From Baffinella frigidus (lineage: Eukaryota > Cryptophyceae > Cryptomonadales > Baffinellaceae), in assembly GCA_026770585.1 (NCBI GenBank), contig MU647400.1, positions 20,585-31,242 on the forward strand: 10,658 bases of DNA, read 5' to 3'. The stretch's first letter is position 1; every line of letters starts with the position of its first letter. Below the pieces are notes generated by a model, which saw only the letters and a program-made list of their open reading frames with translations, did no database searches and was not told the origin of the DNA. A program made the translations under genes and the position numbers. Below, piece after piece: positions 1-5,389 of this stretch.

Positions 1-181
1 TTTGGGGTTTGGGGTTTGGGGTTTGGGGTTTGGGGTTTGGGGTTTGGGGTTTAGGGTTCGGGGTTTGAAGTTGAGGGTATTGAGTTTAGGGTTCAGGGTT
101 CTAGGGTTTAGGGTTTAGGGTTTAGGGTTTAGGGTTTAAAGTTTAGGGTTCAGGGTTCAGGGTTGAGGGCTCAGGGTTTAC
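1..181. repeat. Telomere-like heptamer array (TTTGGGG then TTTAGGG), intronic
   Basis: Positions 1-50 are seven near-perfect TTTGGGG units. The remainder is degenerate TTTAGGG/TTCAGGG. It directly supplies the 5' splice site of the AWS-like exon on the minus strand, so it is an interstitial intronic array, not a chromosome end. The G-rich strand has clear G-quadruplex potential. Confidence 0.9.
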
Positions 182-324
182 GGGCACGACTCGACGTCGC
201 ACTGGTCCTTGTTCTTGCGGTTGGTGCAGTCGGACTTGCAGCCCCCCGTGCCTTCCACGTGGAAGCACTGGCACTCCGGTGCCTCCTCGAACGAGGATGA
301 TGCCTCGCCTGGGTATTCGTTGTT
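182..324 (-). CDS. AWS-like cysteine-rich exon (probable SET-domain methyltransferase part), partial gene
   Basis: 47 codons plus two bases, starting NNEYPGEASSSFEEAPECQC and containing GCKSDCTNRKNKDQC and DVESCP. The spacing C-x-C-x8-C-x3-C-x-N-R-x5-C-x4-C-P matches the AWS domain that precedes the SET domain in NSD/ASH1/SETD2-type histone lysine methyltransferases. The acceptor is ccacgcag. The donor CCC|gtaaac is formed by the adjoining telomere-like repeat. The frame starts in phase 0, compatible with the upstream exon ending in phase 0 at 1758, so one gene is possible but unproven. The SET domain itself would lie left of the window. Alternatives are other small Cys-rich zinc modules. Confidence 0.55.
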
Positions 325-563
325 CTGCGTGGGGGGTCGGGGGTCGGGGGTCTGGGGTCTTGGGTTAGGGTTCAGGGTTTCGGGTCAAATTGGTGAGCCA
401 CATCAGCATGAGACAGCGCCAGGATTTGCAGAGCGGGCGGGGAGGGGGGGGGGAACCTGAATGCGGTGGAAGAAACTGGGGCGAAGCTGGGCGTTCTCTG
501 AGAGGAAGCCAGGCGCCCGCTGCTGCCCATCCTCGTCCTGCCCTCATGAGCAACCACGTTCAC

Positions 564-613
564 TTTCAATCGCGATTCACCAATCCCGTTTCAATCGCGA
601 TTCACCAATCTCC
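564..613. repeat. 25-bp tandem duplication (two copies)
   Basis: tttcaatcgcgattcaccaa begins both units, at 564 and 589. The copies differ only in the last bases. Confidence 0.85.
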
Positions 614-885
614 ATCACTACCAAACGATACCCATAAAATCGTGAAATCCAGGGTGTTGGTGAGAAGAATCCAGCCGAGCGTTTCGGCACCAACAATTCA
701 TGCAATACGATGAATGTACCTGTTGGCATTCTGTGCGATGAATAATACGCAATGCTGGATGGCCTTAATGATCGAGTAGTTTGCTATCCACACCCTGACG
801 GCCGACCGCGGCAGCCCGAACCACCCGTGGCTGGCTTCTGAAACCCTCCAACTCACTTGGGAATGGCTCCAACGCCGCTCCACAT

Positions 886-1010
886 CTGGCCTCCGCTATA
901 TGGAGAGAGCACACCCACCACAGCCACATAGAAAGAGAGCACACACATCTGGCCTCAGCTGTATGGAGAGAGCACACCCACCACAGCCACAGAGAGAGAG
1001 AGCACACACG
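886..1010. repeat. 63-bp tandem repeat, about two copies
   Basis: Each unit contains tctggcctc-gct-ta followed by tggagagagcacacccacca (901 and 964) and then an AG-rich stretch. Period 63 is a multiple of three and the plus frame stays open, but no protein motif is seen. Confidence 0.8.
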
Positions 1011-1445
1011 CCACAGGGGGGGCGGCACACCTCCTCAGTTTCTGCAGCGGGCACGTGGGGTAGGAGGAGGCGGTGGTTCTTATGGTATGGAACTGGTTTT
1101 GTAGCAACCCGATACACAACTTGAAACACAGCTGATTCCGGCAGTGCTCCGTCAACATCCGTAAGTGGCCGCTACCGAGCGAGGACGGGACGCAATTTTA
1201 AAAACGTTGACCTGAATCCAGAAGGAAATGGACTTTTAAAATGAAAAGCCAGGACCGGAATCCCAGTCCTGACTGTCTTATATGTGCCGAGTTGGCTCGA
1301 CAGCGGAGGGCCGTGGACATTGGCGTTGGAAGGCGGCACACGAGAGCAGACGATGCTCTAGAGAGTCACCTACCCAGAGTCGTGTATCACCAAGTGTACA
1401 GCGTCTACGAAGGTAACCACCCAGCGGGTTACGAAGGGATTTTCG

Positions 1446-1460
1446 GGCTCTGAGAGCCCA
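1446..1460. repeat. Small perfect inverted repeat
   Basis: GGGCTC-tga-GAGCCC forms a 6-bp stem. A second imperfect stem (ctacgg...ccgtag) lies at about 1500-1521. No function is assignable. Confidence 0.45.
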
Positions 1461-1591
1461 AGTTTCCGTTACCTTATCCGTGGGAATCCCCCCTATACCC
1501 CTACGGATTGCCTACCGTAGGGTCCTAGGTCTTATCGCTTAAGGATTATTCGAAATCCCTTCGAAGTCCGCTGTGTGGTGGAGGCAGGGAC

Positions 1592-1669
1592 CTTATCGAT
1601 GAGAGCTTCGGCCTCGGCCGCGGCAGCCAGAGAGCGGCTGCCCTGCGCGGTCAGCAGCGCCTGGTGCTC
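1592..1669 (-). pseudogene. Partial duplicate of helical exon (tail 26 codons)
   Basis: Homologous to the end of exon 1865-1758: EHQALLTAQGSRSLAAAAEA then EALIDK, ending with the same AAG|gtccct donor. Homology begins abruptly at GAGCACCAG, where a 20-bp tandem repeat (1661-1680 and 1681-1700) takes over. The first ten codons and the acceptor are missing. The open frame and clean donor leave alternative-exon use possible. Confidence 0.55.
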
Positions 1670-1757
1670 GTATACGAAGCCTAGTGCTCGTATATGAAGA
1701 GATAAGTAAAGGGATCAACCTTATCGAACACATACGAATATAAGTTGAGGGAGGGAC

Positions 1758-1865
1758 CTTATCGATGAGAGCCTCAGCCTCGGCCGCGGCAGCGAGGGAG
1801 CGCCCGCCCTGCGCGGTCAGCCGTTCCTGGTGCTCCAGCCTCTCCTTCAGGTCCTCTGAGACCAC
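1758..1865 (-). CDS. Helical exon (VVSEDLKERLEHQ...)
   Basis: 36 codons in phase 0: VVSEDLKERLEHQERLTAQG, then GRSLAAAAEAEALIDK. It is a charged, Ala-rich helix without stops, like the region following the RING in RING1-type proteins. Acceptor ctcaccag sits at the end of a GGTTGAG/CTCAACC array, donor AAG|gtccct. Placement in the RING gene is inferred from strand, order and phase. A tail duplicate lies at 1592-1669. Confidence 0.6.
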
Positions 1866-2081
1866 CTGGTGAGGGTTGAGGGTTGAGGGTTGAGGGGTTG
1901 GGGTTGAGGGTGTGGGGTGTATGTTTTGGAGTGAAGGGTTCAGGGCTTAAACCCTTCACCCGTTTGGGGTTAAGGGTTCAGGGTTTAAACCCTTCACCCG
2001 TTTGGGGTGCAGGGCTCAGGGGTTAGGTGCGCGTGTCTCCGGAGACCACCTGCCGCACACCGGGTTTGAGGACAGAGGACT

Positions 2082-2137
<56 letters not shown>

Positions 2138-4845
2138 CGGCCGCCCCAGGTGGTCCTCTCCCAGCACTAACAGGTGGTCCACTCGCAGCGCCTGGTCCCG
2201 AAAAAACTTTTTGTCGCACAAATTTGTGTGCCGCGCCGCGCGTCCTCGCTGTGGTACACTACACGCCCTAACCCCTACACCCTAAACCCATAGGATGAGG
2301 GACGTGATCCGGGTAGTCGCTGTACCAGTACGAGTTTTATTCTGGATCTTCCTTGAGAGTATTTAAGAACACATATCCAGTACAAAAGGGCGAATAGAAA
2401 GCCTGTAGGACGAGCAAGAATAATCGGGCACAGCTAGGAGTCTTGTTCTCGGGTACAGCTAACTCGGGCACAGCTAGGACTCTTGTTACTGGGGCACAGC
2501 CAGGAGTGTTGTCCGGACCTTGATGTTGTCGCTCTGGGAGAACTGAGCCGCCGTGATGTCCAGCTCGTCACGCATCTCTCGCACGTTCGTGAACATCTTC
2601 GCGATGATCCCTGCACCCTGCACCCTGCACCCTCTACTGTGCTCCAACAAGACGGGGAACCTCGCCATGAAAAAGATGGTTATCCAGGGAAAAGATGGTT
2701 ATCCGACCTACACCCCTGGTGAGACCCTCGACCCGTAAGACCCTGCACCCTCAACCCTACTCCCTGCACCCTGCACCTTGATGTTATCGCTCTGGGAGAA
2801 CTCAGCCGCCTTGATGTCCAGCTCGTCACGCATCTCCCGCACGTTCGTGAACATCTTCGCGATGATCCCTGCATGTGCGTTCAGGGTTTAGGGGGTTCGG
2901 GTTTGGGGTTTAGGGGTTGGGGTTGGGGGGTTGGGGTGTGGGGTTGGGGGTTGGGGGTTGAGGGTTGAGGGTTTAGAGTTAAGGGTTTAGTTTAGGGTTT
3001 AGGGTTTAGGGTTTGGGGGTTGAGGGTTGAGGGTTTAGGGGTTAGGGGTTAGAGGCTTAGGGTTTAGTAGGTTGCACCGTCGAAGTCGGGGTCGGGCATG
3101 AGCTGGCGCTTGTTCGGACACGGCGCCCGGCACGATGGGCACTCCTGCACCCGCGATCCACTTTTGAGCATCCACTTTTGACGTTTGACCATCAAACCTC
3201 GCCACACACCCCTTTTGCGTGTGTCCACCACACTCCCATGTGTGTCCAACACTCCCTCTCGCCAATTTCGAGGTGTGCCCGACACCCCCCATGGGTGTAC
3301 AACACCGCACCCCTGTGTGTCAACTCCACTCCTCGGGGGGGGGCAACGGATTTACACTTCCCGGCGGCGGCGCACCTGCTAGCTCTGCCTCAGCAAAACT
3401 GGACTCACCACAAACAAGAAAATTACAGCAGAAAATCCAGTACAAAAAAGGGCAACTGGAACGCTTGCATGGCGAACGCAAAACAAAAGTGTTAATGAGA
3501 GGGGAGGTGGTGCGACCTTCTTGGACTTGCTGAGGCACTGGTTGATGCAGTCGGCGCAGAAGCGGTGCATGCAGTCCGCGATTGTCATGGTCTCTTCGAT
3601 GGCGTTCATGCAGATCGGGCACATCAGGTCCACGTCGATCTCCTTCCGCGGCAGCCGCACCTGGCCAACACACGATAAATCGTCGTTAGCGGTTCGCGAT
3701 AACGTTAGCGTCCGCTCCTACCCACCACGCGGAATCAGCGTCAGCGGTTCGCGACGGAGTCAGCGTTTGGAGGCACGGTGTCTTGATGTGCAGGTGGAGT
3801 TACATCCCGGGGTCTGAAATTACACCCCCACAGTCAGCCACTAACCACTACACGCTTGACCAATCTGCCGCACCTACACCCCCGCAGCCCCCCGCCACCC
3901 GTCACCAATCCCCCCTGGCTGCGTGCCTTCCAGCGCGGTCGCCAACCCGCGCAGCCCTATCACCAGGTAATGCGGTATTTTTTTTGACAGTCTCGGGCCT
4001 CGCTGGTCGCCAGCTGGGGCCGCGCAGGAGCACTGCATCCGTGCCGCTACCCCAGCGTGTTTCGAGGACCCCTTGCCGCCGGGGATTTGATGAGGATTCC
4101 CCACTTCTGGAGCAGAAATTCGCTAGGCTGGTGTCATCGTTCGAGGCTTCTCGCGGGGCAGTTCTTGTGCTGTGAGGGGGCCCCGGGACGCCTGGAAGGC
4201 CCCAAGGGGGATCCCGTCGGCAGCGCCGTTAGTGAGCATGTGTGCAAGCCAGCCAGCCAGGCCACGCAAGACGTGACCGTCGTCACCACGGGAAACATTG
4301 TGCAATGTTACACAAAAGGTGTTGGGTAAGGCCGCTTCGAACTGAATCAGGGAAAGACAGTAGCTCCGCGCCTAGCCGGAAATCGGGATCGGCTGGGGTA
4401 CATCAGGATGCAAACAGCGGCATGGAGCCAGTGGTGCCACCCACCCTACTAAACCAAGCGGAGGCGAGGGGGGGCGGGAGAAGGTTGCGTCCGAGCCACC
4501 GGGGGGTGGGCTGTGTGAAGGGGGAGTTGGAGCGGGCGAGGGTTGGTTACCGTCGCGTTCGGTACTGCCTCTCGCACAGGTCGCAGCATGTCGATCAACG
4601 TCAGCCCAGGAGGTACCTGCTCGGTGCGCTCGTGATGTGTCACTCGCAGGGTTGTGCGATTGCGACTCACCCCAGCTCCGGACGGTGCTCCAAAAGCCAT
4701 CCTGTTTGGCTGAGGTCGGCGGGGGCACCTTGATATCCTTCGCCTTGCTCCTCACGTCGGGCTGCACTTCAATCTCAAACTCGCACGCACCGGGGGCATG
4801 CCGTTTGCTCCCACACTCCCCACACGCGGCCCTCCGTTTCGCCAT
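1758..4845 (-). CDS. RING1/RNF2-like RING-type E3 ubiquitin ligase with N-terminal CCHC zinc knuckle (multi-exon model, 3'-incomplete)
   Basis: Exons read on the minus strand: 4845-4729, 3660-3517, 3144-3078, 2868-2777 (or its twin 2610-2519), 1865-1758. They join in phase for 176 codons. The product starts MAKRRAACGECGSKRH with a CX2CX4HX4C zinc knuckle. A C3HC4 RING follows: CPIC, then C-M-H-R-F-C-A-D-C, then CPSC, with spacing C-x2-C-x12-C-x-H-x2-C-x2-C-x11-C-x2-C. After it comes RQLMPDPDFDGIIAKMF, the counterpart of the SLRPDPNFDALI segment that follows the RING in RING1/RNF2 proteins, and then charged helix. Such proteins ubiquitinate histone H2A in Polycomb repressive complex 1; that role is inferred. 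Whether exon 4845-4729 belongs to this gene rests on phase and distance only. More exons may lie left of 1758 (see the AWS-like exon). Confidence 0.65.
1871..2034. repeat. Degenerate GGGTTGA/GGGTTTA-type intronic array
   Basis: Repeats of gagggtt and a duplicated block (taaacccttcacccgtttgg at 1948 and 1986) abut the acceptor of the helical exon on the minus strand, where the sense RNA is C-rich. Confidence 0.8.
2035..2049 (-). pseudogene. Head fragment of helical exon
   Basis: On the minus strand, ggcag|GTGGTCTCCGGAGAC resembles the head of exon 1865-1758 (ccag|GTGGTCTCAGAGGAC) and then diverges, reaching a stop within four codons. It is short, so chance similarity is not excluded. Confidence 0.35.
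2082..2135. repeat. (GA)n microsatellite
   Basis: About 26 dinucleotide units with one interruption (agaaag). Open frames across it code only Arg-Glu or Ser-Leu repeats and are artefacts. It sits in an intron of the minus-strand gene. Confidence 0.95.
2136..2518. other. Intron-like stretch left of the twin exon
   Basis: No gene is recognised. It contains a short plus-oriented CCCTAA stretch (about 2267-2290), a partial tandem repeat of gggcacagctaggagtcttg (about 2428, 2465 and 2493), and one copy of a short dispersed motif (2375-2391). Confidence 0.5.
2519..2610 (-). CDS. Twin exon copy 2 (88/92 identical duplicate)
   Basis: Same boundaries and phases as the first copy. There are four base differences, two silent and two changing residues (KAAEF to TAAQF). 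The acceptor is gtgcag within a GGGTGCA array and the donor AAG|gtccgg. If the donor is not used the frame adds 10 codons (ending AVPQ) and stops at taa. Inclusion together with copy 1 would break the frame, so it is either an alternative exon or a recent non-functional duplicate. Confidence 0.6.
2611..2776. repeat. GGGTGCA-type array separating the twin exons
   Basis: CCCTGCA heptamers on the plus strand at about 2611-2632 and 2741-2776 flank a small duplication of aaaagatggttatcc (about 2672 and 2690). The heptamers abut the splice sites of both twin exons. Here the sense RNA of the minus gene is G-rich, opposite to most other arrays. Confidence 0.75.
2777..2868 (-). CDS. Twin exon copy 1 after the RING
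   Basis: GG then 30 codons: IIAKMFTNVREMRDELDIKA, then AEFSQSDNIK. Acceptor acatgcag, donor AAG|gtgcag. It joins RING exon 2 as DFDGIIAKMF, equivalent to FDALIAxLYP in plant RING1. Length is 92 nt (2 mod 3). Confidence 0.75.
2880..3070. repeat. Telomere-like TTTAGGG/GGGGTTG array in RING-gene intron
   Basis: Degenerate gggttta, gggttga and ggggttg units fill the intron between twin exon copy 1 and RING exon 2. The C-rich strand is in the sense RNA. Confidence 0.88.
3078..3144 (-). CDS. RING exon 2 (second half of RING plus DPDFD segment)
   Basis: 22 codons plus one base: ECPSCRAPCPNKRQLMPDPD followed by FD and G. CPSC supplies the last two zinc ligands, so the intron splits the RING between ligands 6 and 7. 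PDPDFD is the post-RING segment typical of RING1/RNF2 (PDPxFD). Acceptor gtgcag, donor G|gtgcaa (phase 1), completed as Gly by GG of either twin exon. Confidence 0.85.
3160..3345. repeat. Degenerate minisatellite in the intron that splits the RING
   Basis: Loosely repeated gtgtgtccaacactccc-like units (about 24-30 bp) plus two copies of atccacttttga (3166 and 3179) and a run of nine or more G near 3336. No coding signal. Confidence 0.55.
3517..3660 (-). CDS. RING exon 1 (first half of C3HC4 RING finger)
   Basis: 48 codons in phase 0: VRLPRKEIDVDLMCPICMNA, then IEETMTIADCMHRFCADC and INQCLSKSKK. It contains five Cys and one His of the eight zinc ligands. The acceptor is ttggccag and the donor AAG|gtcgca. 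It is nearly identical in spacing to the RNF2/RING1 signature CPICLxxLxxTMTxxxCLHRFCxxC. Confidence 0.85.
3661..4728 (-). other. Long intron-like stretch between zinc-knuckle exon and RING exon
   Basis: About 1.07 kb. It includes an imperfect 47-bp-spaced repeat of agcggttcgcga (about 3690 and 3744). The minus frame from 4728 remains open to 4372 but becomes Pro/Ser/Arg-rich without a motif. A possible small exon lies between gagcag and gtaacc (about 4610-4545). No additional exon is supported. Confidence 0.4.
4729..4845 (-). CDS. First coding exon with CCHC zinc knuckle
   Basis: Translates MAKRRAACGECGSKRHAPGA, then CEFEIEVQPDVRSKAKDIK (39 codons, phase 0). C8-x2-C11-x4-H16-x4-C21 is an exact CX2CX4HX4C zinc knuckle. 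The ATG is chosen because it is near the knuckle. The frame is also open upstream to an ATG at 4965, where the sequence is low-complexity and probably untranslated. The donor AAG|gtgccc is likely, but the frame stays open to 4372, so a longer exon ending at a gtgagt near 4670 is possible. It faces the condensin gene head to head. Confidence 0.5.
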
Positions 4846-5097
4846 CTCTGCCGCTATCCGCCCTTCCCGAGGCCCACACAACCGCCCACGTCTCCCGCGC
4901 GAAAAATCCGGGATCCCTTCTCGATTCTGCCACGCCTCCTCACCCCGCTCCGAATCCCCGCCCACCGGAACAGGAAACCTCCAGCGCGGATGCCGCGCCC
5001 GTCAGAGACACGCTTCTGCGGCGGAAGTGCGACTGGTGCCGCGGACCCGTCAAAAATCCCCTCCCGAGGACAGAGCGGCAGCTGTTAAAGTTGACAG

Positions 5098-5144
5098 AAT
5101 GACTTTGAGCTGACCAGATTCAACTTTTGGCGTGCAAAGTCATT
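5098..5144. repeat. Perfect 9-bp inverted repeat upstream of condensin start
   Basis: aatgacttt (5098-5106) and aaagtcatt (5136-5144) are exact reverse complements separated by 29 bp. They bracket the first E2F-like site. Confidence 0.6.
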
Positions 5145-5150
5145 TGGCGG
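5125..5150 (+). promoter_or_regulatory. Pair of E2F/DP-like sites
   Basis: TTTTGGCG (5125-5132) and TTTGGCGG (5143-5150) each differ by about one base from the E2F consensus TTTSSCGC and lie about 135-160 bp upstream of the condensin ATG. Cell-cycle genes in plants and algae are commonly E2F-controlled. Binding here is inference only. Confidence 0.4.
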
Positions 5151-5283
5151 CAGGATTTCTTGAAATTTGAATTCGGGACCCAACTTCCTTCCTGTGAGGA
5201 GGAGCTGCTGTTACCAACGGAACACACGCAAGGGCGCTGGGTGCATAGACGCTGGGTGCAGAGGACGCGGAGAGAAGCGCGCC

Positions 5284-5389
5284 ATGGCAGCTGTGGACTT
5301 TTCCGTCCCGCTGAAGCCGGAGGACCTCCTGGGCGATGAGGGCTCGTACCAGGTCCAGGAGGTCGAGGATGGGCTCCACCTCCTCGACG
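5284..5389 (+). CDS. NCAPD2: Condensin subunit 1, exon 1 (start codon)
   Basis: This exon codes residues 1-35 plus one base. It opens MAAVDFSVPLKPEDLLG, resembling the family's usual FxLPLSPEELL start, and continues YQVQEVEDGLHLLD. ATG context is gcgccATGGCA, and no closer in-frame alternative preserves the family start. The donor is GACG|gtcggc (phase 1), and the next exon supplies AC to make Asp. Confidence 0.82.

Larger units (their letters stand above)
325..1591. other. Stretch with no recognised gene between the AWS-like exon and the helical exon fragment
   Basis: It holds a G-rich degenerate repeat (about 331-386), a 25-bp tandem repeat (564-613), a 63-bp tandem repeat (886-1010) and small inverted repeats (1446-1460). 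Open frames up to 107 codons exist on both strands, but none shows a recognisable motif. It may be intron of the minus-strand gene or intergenic. Confidence 0.5.
4846..5283. promoter_or_regulatory. Divergent intergenic region shared by the RING gene and condensin gene
   Basis: 438 bp between two head-to-head start codons, so it should hold both core promoters. No TATA box is obvious. The half nearest the condensin gene has two E2F-like sites, a 9-bp inverted repeat and an 11-bp duplicated cgctgggtgca (5235, 5250). The half nearest the RING gene is GC-rich without recognised motifs. Function is inferred from layout. Confidence 0.6.

Noticed and set aside
1-181. Chromosome end (true telomere)
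   Set aside because: The array is degenerate and joined to a coding exon by a splice donor, and similar arrays lie in introns across the window.
698-883. Hydrophobic minus-strand frame (possible transposon fragment)
   Set aside because: 61 codons with no recognisable transposase or reverse-transcriptase motif.
1241-1453. 70-codon plus-strand open frame beginning MKSQDRNPSPDC
   Set aside because: It looks mildly protein-like but is short, unspliced and lacks a recognisable domain or partner exons.
2002-2271. Arg-Glu repeat protein across the GA tract
   Set aside because: It is an artefact of a dinucleotide microsatellite.
4372-4728. Continuation of the zinc-knuckle frame beyond the chosen donor
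   Set aside because: It is open but becomes low-complexity Pro/Ser/Arg. It was kept only as an alternative exon end, not annotated.
4242-4733. 163-codon plus-strand open frame
   Set aside because: It lies antisense to the zinc-knuckle exon and its intron; no motif.
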